Both the position numbers and the translations under genes were made by a program. From Hymenobacter profundi (GTDB lineage Bacteria > Bacteroidota > Bacteroidia > Cytophagales > Hymenobacteraceae), in contig NZ_JAHWGL010000012.1 in the NCBI RefSeq assembly GCF_019334315.1, forward strand, positions 1-64,000: DNA of 64,000 nt. Direction: 5' to 3'. Shown in pieces: positions 43,401-50,275 of this stretch; within the stretch, counting starts at the first letter, position 1; each line of letters starts with the position of its first letter. The notes below the pieces were generated by a model. That model worked only from the letters and a program-made list of their open reading frames with translations, was not told where the DNA came from and did no database searches.

Positions 43401-43925
43401 ATAGGGGTGATGTTGGGCTTGGCTATCACGGGCATGAACATCAGTATCGTAATGACGGGGGTAGGCATTATTGCTCTGGCTGGTATTGTGGTGAAAAACG
43501 GTATTCTGTTGGTTGAATTCACCGATATGCTCCGCTCGCAGGGCATGAAGCTGCGCGAAGCCATTGTCTTGGCCGGACGCACCCGCCTGAACCCGGTAAT
43601 CCTGACGGCCACGGCCGCCACGCTGGGCCTGATTCCGCTGGCTATTGGTCTGAATATCGACTTCTACGAGTTGTTCAACTCGGGTCACCCCAACTTCTTT
43701 ATCGGCGGTGAATCGGTGGTGTTCTGGGGTCCGCTGGCTTGGACAATTATTTTCGGGTTGGTGTTTGCAACCATTATCACCCTGTTGGTAGTCCCCGTTA
43801 TGTACCTGCTCAACGAGCGGCTACGGGCCAAGCTTACGGGCGTCGACCCCGACGCTCCGCGCGAGGCGCCGGCCGATGCGGAGGAGGTGCGGGCCGCTCG
43901 CCCACCGGTGCTGGCCGAAGCGTAA
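40488..43925 (+). CDS. RND family efflux pump, inner-membrane permease
   Basis: Proton-driven export pump of the AcrB/HAE type, 1145 residues. The first helix and porter domain start normally (SIYIITLILCIAGVFAYIKLG), the proton-relay aspartate pair is in LGIVVDDAIVVIENTHR, and the second half repeats the fold (VTQFNSVSKPIIILTEIIF; LAGIVVKNGILLVEFTD). Between helices 6 and 7 there are two extra hydrophobic segments (about residues 516-533 and 540-560), explaining part of the excess length over AcrB. The C-terminal tail is Ala/Pro/Glu-rich. Substrate unknown. Confidence 0.95.
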   Translation: MQDIEKEFGPTSWSINNKTSIYIITLILCIAGVFAYIKLGKEKFPDIVIPRIIVATVYPGTSPTDIENLVTRQLEKEIKSVNGVKKINSTSNQDYAIVDVEFNSGVDVQYAKQLIKDAVDKASSELPNDLPAPPTVQEVNISEQPIMYINLAGNLPLSQLKSYADDFQDKIEALPEITRVDIVGALEQQVNVDVDLNRLRASRLSFTDISNAIARENITISGGSVDVGDQKRAVRVAGQYANAANIADIQIKNLNGSAIRLGDIATVTDAFKDRESYARLDGKTAITLNVVKRQGENLIEASDKIKTIIADAEQTLPKELTITVTGDTSNDTRVTLNDLINTIIIGFLLVTLILMFFMGTTNALFVGLSVPLSMFLAFVLLPTLDFSLNMIVLFAFLLALGIVVDDAIVVIENTHRLLHEHPEMTTAQAAKYAAGEVFVPVLAGTLTTVAPFVPLMFWPGIVGSFMFYLPVTLILTLMSSLIVAFIMNPVFAVSFMEREENHGGKVVAWRELSTLAKLSIGAVAVIAVIGYLSGSTFLGNLMLTLLAFIFLNNYVLVKLIAGFQMKVLPRFQNGYQSLVRWALNWPIAIMVSMLVLFVVAFFAVGARSPKVEFFPSGDPKFIYTYLKMPVGTRVEVTDSVARILERRIYGVIGRENHDVESVITNVAIGAGDPGEATATGVSQSNLAKIGVAFKETSERTGPATSEYMNKIREVVKGIPGAEISVDKEASGPPVGKEIAIEVAGDDYPTLAKLSKKVTRYVDSLNIGGIEQLRSNLEDRNPEIAVDINRTRANREGISTAQIGSEVRTAIYGFEASKFKTPDDEYPIQVRYAEPYRNDVDAILNSPLTFRDATGQVRQVPISSVADVKYGTTYGGIKRKDTKRVITISSNVLGGFTGPDVVRNIEQALKSFPTPPGYTIRMGGAQEDQQETSSFLGIAAIGAIGLIFLVLVTQFNSVSKPIIILTEIIFSVIGVMLGLAITGMNISIVMTGVGIIALAGIVVKNGILLVEFTDMLRSQGMKLREAIVLAGRTRLNPVILTATAATLGLIPLAIGLNIDFYELFNSGHPNFFIGGESVVFWGPLAWTIIFGLVFATIITLLVVPVMYLLNERLRAKLTGVDPDAPREAPADAEEVRAARPPVLAEA

Positions 43926-44062
43926 TCATTATTTCACAGTATTTTCACGCCAGCATAACAAACCTCGCCGGCTGTTACTCTTCTCGCAAGGGTAGCAGCC
44001 GGCAGGAAATGGCCCTGGCCGCTGCCGGTTGCTGGAACTGCGGTGTTTCTTTCTCTTTCTTT

Positions 44063-44332
44063 ATGTTACCTACTACTACCCCAGCCGTTAAATCCATCGA
44101 GCAGCAAGTGTTGCGCATTGTCAGCCAGCGCCGGCCTATGCGCCCCGTTCGCTTGCGTAGTCGTCTCAACCACGAGCTGGGCCTCGACCAACTCGATGTA
44201 GTCAACATCATTCTGGCCCTGGAGCAGAGCTTCCACATCGTCATTCCCGATGAGGTGCCGCTCACTACCGTTAGCGACTTCGTGACTTACGTAGCCGAGC
44301 ATACGCCCGAAACGGCCAGTCAGGCTGCTTAA
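44063..44332 (+). CDS. acyl-carrier-protein-like protein lacking the carrier serine
   Basis: An 89-residue protein with an ACP fold: RLNHELGLDQLDVVNIILAL, then FHIVIPDEVPLTTVSDFV. In true carriers the motif is D-S-L and the serine takes phosphopantetheine; here the codon is CAA and the motif is D-Q-L, so it cannot be loaded in the normal way. Start placed at the ATG at 44063; upstream in-frame ATGs exist but give a Cys/Phe-rich extension unlike ACP. It is alone, between the efflux operon and a terminator. Confidence 0.75.
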   Translation: MLPTTTPAVKSIEQQVLRIVSQRRPMRPVRLRSRLNHELGLDQLDVVNIILALEQSFHIVIPDEVPLTTVSDFVTYVAEHTPETASQAA

Positions 44333-44352
44333 TATAGCGGCCATACATGCAC

Positions 44353-44386
44353 AAAGGCCCGCAACACACCAGTGTTGCGGGCCTTT
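44353..44386. terminator. bidirectional terminator
   Basis: AAAGGCCCGCAACAC and GTGTTGCGGGCCTTT around a four-base loop, between the ACP-like gene and the convergent YkvA gene. Confidence 0.88.
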
Positions 44387-44415
44387 CTTGTTAGCAAAGG
44401 GTAGGGGCTTACCGC

Positions 44416-45105
44416 CTACCGAACGTTACCTCCCGTAGCAGTTGTATCGATGTTGGGCTGGCGGCTGATGCTGGTAGTAGTAGCCGCTACGTCGGGCTGC
44501 GCGGGCGAGCTGGACGTGGCATCGTCGCTTAAGTCGGTTGTACCAGCTTTTTTAGCTGATTCGGGAGCTTCCTGTGCGGGCTCGTGGGCAGAGGCTGGTG
44601 CGGCCTGAGCCGGCGTTTGCACGCGCGCTGAATTATCCACCATTGCGCTGAAGCCAGTAGCTGCGGGGCTATCCTCTACCACCACCGGACGAGTTTTTTC
44701 CCACTCCGCAAATTTATCGAGCTGTTCCTTGAGCGTGGAGGTGAACCAGGCTATCAGAGCCACGTCGTCGAGGAGACCAATCACCGGAATAAAGTCCGGA
44801 ATCACGTCGATGGGGCTCAGAAAGTAGATAAGCACGGCCACAGCCGCCAAGATGGAAGAAGCCGGCAGGCCCGTGTATTCGCCCGTGCTAGCCGATCGCA
44901 CCAGCCGAATCAGCGTTTGCACAGTTTCCCAGGCTTCGTGCGCCAGGCTTCCTAGCTCGTTTTTCTCGCGGGCTTTCTGGTAGGCATCATTCAGGAGCTG
45001 TTTGATGCGCAGGGGTTTACTCAGGTATTCTTCGGCTTTGCCCAGAAACTTCTTGAAGAACGGGGAAGAAGCAACGTGTTCGCCTTTAGGTGCTTTCGTA
45101 GCCAT
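44416..45105 (-). CDS. YkvA family (DUF1232) protein
   Basis: A 229-residue protein whose middle (about residues 60-115) is the DUF1232 domain with a membrane-dipping helix (LAAVAVLIYFLSPIDVIPDF) and the signature FIPVIGLLDDVALIAW. The C-terminal half is low-complexity, rich in Ala, Ser, Thr and Pro. The domain is widespread and its role is unknown. The start codon follows CTACCCT. Confidence 0.88.
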   Translation of the reverse strand: MATKAPKGEHVASSPFFKKFLGKAEEYLSKPLRIKQLLNDAYQKAREKNELGSLAHEAWETVQTLIRLVRSASTGEYTGLPASSILAAVAVLIYFLSPIDVIPDFIPVIGLLDDVALIAWFTSTLKEQLDKFAEWEKTRPVVVEDSPAATGFSAMVDNSARVQTPAQAAPASAHEPAQEAPESAKKAGTTDLSDDATSSSPAQPDVAATTTSISRQPNIDTTATGGNVR

Positions 45106-45213
45106 AGGGTAGGAGCGTAAAAGAAAATAGAAAGCTGATGCCGTTATAGACAGCCGCCGATGCTACATACTAAATCAACCGGAAATAGTTGTAGCTGAAA
45201 CGAAGGTAAAAAA

Positions 45214-45240
45214 AAGCCCCGTTTGCGGGAACGGGGCTTT
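45214..45240 (-). terminator. terminator after the NlpC/P60 gene
   Basis: AAGCCCCGTT and AACGGGGCTT with a short loop; read on the minus strand it is followed by a run of eight or nine T. Confidence 0.9.
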
Positions 45241-45268
45241 CGAAGCATAGGAAAGGAAGGCAGTTGCG

Positions 45269-45868
45269 CTAGTTCAGGGCTACCCGGCCAGCGGCGTAAA
45301 AGTTGCGCTGGTAGTACGCCTGCTTCAGGGAGCTAACCATCACACCGCCGTTGGTGGCAGAATGAGCAAACTTACCATCGTTGAGGTAGATGCCTACGTG
45401 GTAGATGGGCTGGCCCGGTCCACGACGGAAAAACACCAGGTCGCCGGGCTGCATTTCGTCTTTGGCCACATGCTTCACATTCTGGAACATGGAGCGCGAG
45501 CTGCGTTGCAGGGTGATGCCGTATACTTCCTTAAACACCCGCGTCACGAAGCCCGAGCAGTCGGTGCCGCGCTTGGAGTTGCTGCCGTAGCGGTAGGGCG
45601 TGCCCAGCCAATCGAGCACAGTTTCCAGCAGGTTTTTGTCTTCGGTACGGTCGAGCGATACGCCGAGCTTCTGCTCGTAGTGGGCGTAGGCCACAGAGTC
45701 GTTAGCGAAAGCAGGCAGCGCGGTGCCATCTGCAAAACCGGAAAAGTCGGGGAGGAGTGAGGCTTGAGCTACTATAGGAGCCGAATTGTTCGTTTCGGGC
45801 GTACGCTCAAAGAAAAACGAAAGGGCCATCGAGGCAGCGGCGAGGCAATACAGAATTCTGTTGTTCAT
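45269..45868 (-). CDS. C40 family (NlpC/P60) peptidoglycan hydrolase
   Basis: A 199-residue cell-wall peptidase with an N-terminal signal or anchor (ILYCLAAASMALSFFF). The catalytic cysteine is in GTDCSGFVTRVF, the histidine in YHVGIYLNDGKFAHS. About 75 residues of unknown fold precede the NlpC/P60 domain. It likely cleaves the gamma-D-glutamyl bond of stem peptides, as family members do. Confidence 0.93.
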   Translation of the reverse strand: MNNRILYCLAAASMALSFFFERTPETNNSAPIVAQASLLPDFSGFADGTALPAFANDSVAYAHYEQKLGVSLDRTEDKNLLETVLDWLGTPYRYGSNSKRGTDCSGFVTRVFKEVYGITLQRSSRSMFQNVKHVAKDEMQPGDLVFFRRGPGQPIYHVGIYLNDGKFAHSATNGGVMVSSLKQAYYQRNFYAAGRVALN

Positions 45869-46106
45869 TGTCCGTCGTAGAGGTGGCGAAAAGCTGCGGC
45901 CGATACGGAAAAAGGCGCGCTAGCAGAAGGAGGGTACTTCGATAAGAAAGGGCTACCGTGTAGCAGGAAATAAAGAAGCAAAAAGAAGTAGTCAGACTGA
46001 TAAAACCTCGATATTTCTAGGATACCAGATTTTTAAAGCTAAGCCGTAATAGAGGAGCTATCCAAGTAAAGCCGGTATTTTATTCCTGCTTTATAGGTTA
46101 AATTCA

Positions 46107-46547
46107 ATGAATAGGCTGAAAAATCATATAAAATACGAAACTACGCTGGGTTATACACCGTATAAACCTGCCCAAATTTTACACATGAAAGTAGCGCCCG
46201 TTATCGAAAATTCTCCTTTCGCCCGCATCGCCCGCATAGTGCTCAAATCGCGTAGCGTGGCCATGGTATTAGGCGGCACCATTCACCTGAGTGGAGCTAC
46301 CAAAGAGGAGTTTTTGCGCGACCCGCGTTGGGTGGCGCACGAGATGTGCCACATCCGGCAGTACCAGCAGTATGGCCGGGTAGGGTTCCTGCGCCGCTAC
46401 CTGCGCGACTGGCTACGCCACGGCTACTACAATATCCCCTTCGAAGCTGAAGCCCGCGTGGCCGGCGACCAGGAAGCGCACCTCTACGCCAACGGCCGCC
46501 CCGTGCCCTCGCGCGCCCACTCGCACAAAGGTGCAGGTGAGGTGTAG
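46107..46547 (+). CDS. small protein with a HEMCH zinc-protease-like motif
   Basis: A 146-residue basic protein of unknown function. The sequence RWVAHEMCHIRQYQQYG contains H-E-x-x-H, and PFEAEARV follows about 30 residues later with glutamates that could be the third ligand, so a minimal gluzincin-like site similar to DUF4157 proteins is possible. There is no signal peptide or convincing membrane helix. An internal ATG at 46185 could be the real start. The C-terminus is basic and His-rich. Confidence 0.65.
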   Translation: MNRLKNHIKYETTLGYTPYKPAQILHMKVAPVIENSPFARIARIVLKSRSVAMVLGGTIHLSGATKEEFLRDPRWVAHEMCHIRQYQQYGRVGFLRRYLRDWLRHGYYNIPFEAEARVAGDQEAHLYANGRPVPSRAHSHKGAGEV

Positions 46548-46581
46548 CTTGAGCCCTTAACCTAATAAGAGCTACATAAAA

Positions 46582-46611
46582 AATGCCGCCCCACGGAGGT
46601 AGGGCGGCATT
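46582..46611 (-). terminator. terminator after the SDR gene
   Basis: AATGCCGCCC and GGGCGGCATT around a ten-base loop; on the minus strand it is followed by TTTT. Confidence 0.85.
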
Positions 46612-46631
46612 GGTAAGAAAAGAAGGGTAGC

Positions 46632-47426
46632 CTATTCTATTGGCTCAAACTTTTTCTGGTTGCTGAGAGCCAGCCACGTATCGGGAATAACCTTGGTCAT
46701 GGCTGCCAGAAGTTTGTTGCTCACGCCCGAGATAACGCGGGTTTCACCGTTCATCAGTGCTTTGTAGCCGTCTGCGGCTACATCTTTGGGGTCAGCCTTT
46801 TCACCTTGGCCTTCTTCGGTATGCTCGGCATGGGCCGTGTAAAAGAATTCCGTTTCGGTAGCGCCAGGGCAGAGGGCCGTTACTGTCACACCGGAATCTT
46901 TCAGCTCCACGGTGAGGGCTTCGGAGAAAGACAGCACGAAGGCTTTGCTGGCGCTGTAGACTGCCAGTAAGGCACCCGGTTGGAAAGAGGCCAAGCTCGC
47001 CAGTTGCAAGATTCGGCCTTTGCCGCGCTCCTTCATGTCGCGTCCAAATAAATAGGTGAGTTCTACCAGTGCCGTTATGTTGGTCTTGATAATGCCAACG
47101 CTGCGGTTGAGGTCGGCATCTAAAAATGGACCTGCCAAGCCGAAACCAGCGTCATTCACCAGAATATCTACCTGTAAGCCTTTGCTTTGCACCTCATCAT
47201 ACACGCGCTGGGCGGCGCCGGGGGCACTCAGATCCTGCGTGATGAGGGTAGGGATGATGTTGTGCTTACTCTGTAGGTGCTCCGCGAAGCCTTGCAGCCC
47301 GCCGGGATTCTGGTCGACTAGCACCAACTGGTACTGGTCTTTGGCAAAGAGATGAGCCAGTTCTTGCCCAATGCCACTAGCGGCACCAGTAACAAGCGCA
47401 ACAGAATAATTTGGGTCTTTGGCCAT
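46632..47426 (-). CDS. short-chain dehydrogenase/reductase
   Basis: A classical SDR of 264 residues: nucleotide-binding TGAASGIGQELAHLF, the NAG variant VNDAGFGLAG (Asp instead of the second Asn), and the active-site YSASKAF with the serine in LASLASF. The acidic start of strand 2 (LVLVDQNPGG) favours NAD over NADP. Substrate unknown. Confidence 0.92.
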   Translation of the reverse strand: MAKDPNYSVALVTGAASGIGQELAHLFAKDQYQLVLVDQNPGGLQGFAEHLQSKHNIIPTLITQDLSAPGAAQRVYDEVQSKGLQVDILVNDAGFGLAGPFLDADLNRSVGIIKTNITALVELTYLFGRDMKERGKGRILQLASLASFQPGALLAVYSASKAFVLSFSEALTVELKDSGVTVTALCPGATETEFFYTAHAEHTEEGQGEKADPKDVAADGYKALMNGETRVISGVSNKLLAAMTKVIPDTWLALSNQKKFEPIE

Positions 47427-47667
47427 GGGAATAAGGTAGTCGGATGGTTGAGGGAAATGCCAGCGCTAGGGCGTAGCAACAGGATATCATACTACGTTAG
47501 CTGAAGCAGAGTTATAGTCGAGGTTGGGTAGGGGCGGCCAGTAATCGAGCTACTAATGCAACTAAACGTAAGGGTTTTACGAAAAAAGAAGGCAGCCCAA
47601 GGTCGCTGCCCGCGTAGTGGCTCAGCCATTGCGTGCTTCTCTCACTCGCTTACGATCTATTTCACTT

Positions 47668-48159
47668 ATGGCAAACAAGACCCGCAATCAACAGCCCGTA
47701 TATAGCACTTCCACCTCGTCCACATCGGGCGTTTCGGCCGGTACCGTTTCTACGGGTACCAGCAGCCACACCGACCCCGGTAGCTACCGCAACGACGAAT
47801 CCAACCCAGCCCAGGACCTGGACCTAAGCCCAAACCCTGCACCTCGCTCGCGCAATTCCTGGATTGAAGGCGTCAATCAGTTGCCGCAGCAAGTGAAAGA
47901 GTGGGGCGGCAAAGCCGTAGATCAGGTAAGCAGCCTCAGCACCACCCAAAAGGTGGTAGGCGGTGCCCTGCTATTGGGCGGTATCGGCTGGCTGTCGTGG
48001 CGTGCGCAGAACAGCGGCGCCGACGCAGATGACTCGTCATATGACGCCGTTACCAGCACCCGCCCCTGGGGTAGCGCCAACCGCACGGAGATTGACCCGC
48101 AGTTTCAGCCCGTAACTAGCTACCGAAACGGCTTGGCCGGCGACACGGTAATTGAGTAG
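47668..48159 (+). CDS. uncharacterised single-pass membrane protein
   Basis: From the ATG at 47668 the protein has 163 residues: a Ser/Thr-rich disordered N-terminus of about 55 residues, a helix (WIEGVNQLPQQVKEWGGK), one hydrophobic segment (VVGGALLLGGIGWLSW) and an acidic, disordered tail. I do not recognise a family. The open frame starts 17 residues earlier at 47617. It is divergent from the SDR gene. Confidence 0.6.
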   Translation: MANKTRNQQPVYSTSTSSTSGVSAGTVSTGTSSHTDPGSYRNDESNPAQDLDLSPNPAPRSRNSWIEGVNQLPQQVKEWGGKAVDQVSSLSTTQKVVGGALLLGGIGWLSWRAQNSGADADDSSYDAVTSTRPWGSANRTEIDPQFQPVTSYRNGLAGDTVIE

Positions 48160-48171
48160 ACGCTTGCTATA

Positions 48172-48217
48172 CGCACAAAAAAACAGCGCCCCGATGAAAG
48201 ATTTCATCGGGGCGCTG
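48172..48217 (-). terminator. terminator of the tRNA-Thr gene
   Basis: CAGCGCCCCGATGAAA and TTTCATCGGGGCGCTG form a 16-bp stem (48184-48217); on the minus strand a T run follows, as expected for the tRNA transcript. Confidence 0.88.
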
Positions 48218-48226
48218 TGCGTTGAG

Positions 48227-48299
48227 AGCCTTCTACGGGACTCGAACCTGCGACCTGCTCATTACGAATGAGCTGCTCTACCAACTGAGCTAAGAAGGC
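48227..48299 (-). tRNA. tRNA-Thr (anticodon CGT)
   Basis: A complete cloverleaf of 73 bases: acceptor GCCTTCT/AGAAGGC, D-arm AGCTCAGTTGGTAGAGC, anticodon stem GCTCA/TGAGC with loop TTCGTAA (anticodon CGT, reading ACG) and T-arm with GGTTCGAGTCC. The 3' CCA is not encoded. Confidence 0.96.
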
Positions 48300-48331
48300 G
48301 TTTCCGAGGTATCCGGCGCTACCAAGGGCTG

Positions 48332-48363
48332 CAAAGATAGCCAGACGTTCAGAAACTACACAA
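48332..48363 (-). promoter_or_regulatory. promoter of tRNA-Thr
   Basis: On the minus strand TTG (48361-48363), 21 bases and TATCTTTG (48332-48339), a standard Bacteroidota promoter, giving a leader of about 27 bases before the tRNA. Confidence 0.75.
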
Positions 48364-48488
48364 ACCGTAGGGTCAAAAAATCTGGATATCGTGCGAAAAA
48401 GAGTGATACAACCCTAGATTGTGGTTTGGCGTTGGAAAGATACCCGTGCCGCATCACCTTGCGGACACTGCTAATCCCTTTCTCGCTT

Positions 48489-48983
48489 ATGAAGAAAAAC
48501 AAATCGTCTGCCCTCGTGCAGGCCCTTGGCAGCGGCCTGGCCGGTGCCGTGGCGGTGAACCTACTACACGAAACCGTGCGCCACCTTCGCCCCGCCGACG
48601 CACCCCGCATGGATGTACTCGGCGAGCGAGGCCTGCGCAAGCTGCTAGGCAAAGCCGATGCACCCCAGCCCGACGAGGAATCGGCTTACTACCTCACCTT
48701 AGCCGGCGACTTACTCAGCAATGGTTTGTATTACAGCCTGGTGGGTAGGGGCAAGGGTGCGTGGTGGCGCGGTGTAGCGCTGGGCGCGGCGGCCGGGGTA
48801 GGCGGGGTAGTGCTGCCCGGCCCAATGGGATTAGGCGAAGCCCCCAGCAACCGTACACCTCAAACCAAAGCCATGACGGTAGCGTGGTACCTGGTAGGCG
48901 GCGTGGTGGCAGCCGGCGTATCGCGGTGGTGGAGCAAAAGCCACAAATCCAAGAAGCGCAAACCCAAGCGCCACCAAGCATAG
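48489..48983 (+). CDS. uncharacterised small membrane protein
   Basis: A 164-residue protein from the ATG at 48489 (the frame opens at 48426). It has an N-terminal Gly/Ala-rich hydrophobic segment (ALGSGLAGAVAVNLLHE), two further hydrophobic stretches (WRGVALGAAAGVGGVVL and AWYLVGGVVAAGVSRWW) and a very basic end (KSHKSKKRKPKRHQA). No family recognised; function unknown. Confidence 0.65.
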   Translation: MKKNKSSALVQALGSGLAGAVAVNLLHETVRHLRPADAPRMDVLGERGLRKLLGKADAPQPDEESAYYLTLAGDLLSNGLYYSLVGRGKGAWWRGVALGAAAGVGGVVLPGPMGLGEAPSNRTPQTKAMTVAWYLVGGVVAAGVSRWWSKSHKSKKRKPKRHQA

Positions 48984-49016
48984 TGTGTGCGGTTTGGGGA
49001 GTGGTAGCGCATAGCC

Positions 49017-49046
49017 TTGACGTTCCGGCACTTTCCGGCATCTTTG
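49017..49046 (+). promoter_or_regulatory. probable promoter of the FkbM gene
   Basis: TTG (49017-49019), 19 bases, CATCTTTG (49039-49046; one mismatch to TAnnTTTG). Transcription would begin close to the start codon. Confidence 0.45.
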
Positions 49047-49053
49047 CGGCGTG

Positions 49054-49812
49054 ATGAAACAACTCCGTAAACTGCTGGTGCGGGCGCTGGGCTTCGAGCG
49101 CTACATTCGTCTGGTGAGCCGCGTGTACCTGCGGCTGGTGGGCGCGGGGTGGGGCAAAAAGAAGTACCCGGAGCTGTTTTTCCTGCAAAAGCTGATCAAA
49201 CCCGGTTTCGTGTGCCTGGATATTGGGGCCAACCTGGGCTATTACTCCGTGGCCTTGTCGCGGTTGGTAGGCAAGGAGGGTAGGGTGCTGGCCGTGGAGC
49301 CCATTCCCGATTTCCAGGCCATCTGGAAGGAAAATGTGAAGCTGAGCGGGTTCGATAATCTGACGCTGCTACCCTATGCCCTGGGAGGCCAGAACCAGAT
49401 GGTGCAAATGGGCACGCCCGAGCGCCACGGCCTGCTTCACCACGGCATGACCAAAGTGGCCAGCAGCAACCCCCACGAGCACTACGCCCGCACCTACGAG
49501 GTGCCCATGCGCGTGCCCGACGAACTCCTGCGCGACCTCACCCGCCTCGACTTCATCAAGTGCGATGTGGAAGGGTTTGAATCAGAAGTATTTACGCATT
49601 TACAAGCTACGCTGCGCCGCTTTCAGCCCCTAATCCAAACCGAGCTAAACGGTCTGGAAAACCGCCAGAAGGTAGTAGCCGTACTGGCAGGCCTGGGCTA
49701 TAAACCATTTGTGCTCTCCGAGCGTTTGGAATTAGTACCGTGTTCGGCTGCGCAGCTTACCAGCGCCGTCACGGCCGACTTTTACTTTCAACCTACCCCC
49801 ACGGCGGCATAG
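49054..49812 (+). CDS. FkbM family methyltransferase
   Basis: A 252-residue S-adenosylmethionine-dependent methyltransferase. SAM motif I is LDIGANLGYYSVALSRLVG, followed by VLAVEPIPDF with the acidic residue for the ribose, and the FkbM-domain sequence FIKCDVEGFESEVF. Members methylate hydroxyls of natural products or glycans; the target is unknown. A GTG at 49051 immediately precedes the ATG. Confidence 0.9.
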   Translation: MKQLRKLLVRALGFERYIRLVSRVYLRLVGAGWGKKKYPELFFLQKLIKPGFVCLDIGANLGYYSVALSRLVGKEGRVLAVEPIPDFQAIWKENVKLSGFDNLTLLPYALGGQNQMVQMGTPERHGLLHHGMTKVASSNPHEHYARTYEVPMRVPDELLRDLTRLDFIKCDVEGFESEVFTHLQATLRRFQPLIQTELNGLENRQKVVAVLAGLGYKPFVLSERLELVPCSAAQLTSAVTADFYFQPTPTAA

Positions 49813-49829
49813 CCGGGCGTTTTGTATTG

Positions 49830-50108
49830 ATGGGCAAATTCCTGCTTTTTCTCCTCGTTTTCTTTTTCCTGGTTCGTTATGTAGTGCCGTTGGTACTGCG
49901 TTTTGTAGTGAGCCGCTTTCTGCAAAAGCATGCCCGCCGCTACGGCGACGCGTTTAGCCAGCAGGCGCCGTTTGGGCAGCCCCGGCCGTCGTCGCCCCCG
50001 CCCGCACCGGGCCAGGTGCGCGTCGATTACGTGCCACCGAAAACTGCCAAAGCCGGCGAGAAAGATTTCAAGGGCGGTGAATACGTTGATTTTGAAGAGT
50101 TGAAATAG
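49830..50108 (+). CDS. DUF4834 family protein
   Basis: A 92-residue protein with one N-terminal membrane helix (LLFLLVFFFLVRYVVPLVL), a basic stretch (RFLQKHARRYGD), a Pro-rich linker and an acidic C-terminus ending KGGEYVDFEELK, the conserved end of this Bacteroidota family. It is 17 bases after the FkbM gene, so probably co-transcribed. Start at 49830; the longer frame overlaps FkbM. Function unknown. Confidence 0.8.
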   Translation: MGKFLLFLLVFFFLVRYVVPLVLRFVVSRFLQKHARRYGDAFSQQAPFGQPRPSSPPPAPGQVRVDYVPPKTAKAGEKDFKGGEYVDFEELK

Positions 50109-50275
50109 CCACTTGGCTGTGTAGCCGATAGATAGCGCTGTGCCCCAGTTGGCAACCGGTTTGTGGTTGCTGACGGGGGCACAGCCCTTACTAAATGAAA
50201 TAAACATTCTACCTTCGGGGCTGCTTCGCCGGGCCGGGGGGCCGGGCGGGCGCATCAGGCTTCTTTCTTCCTCGG

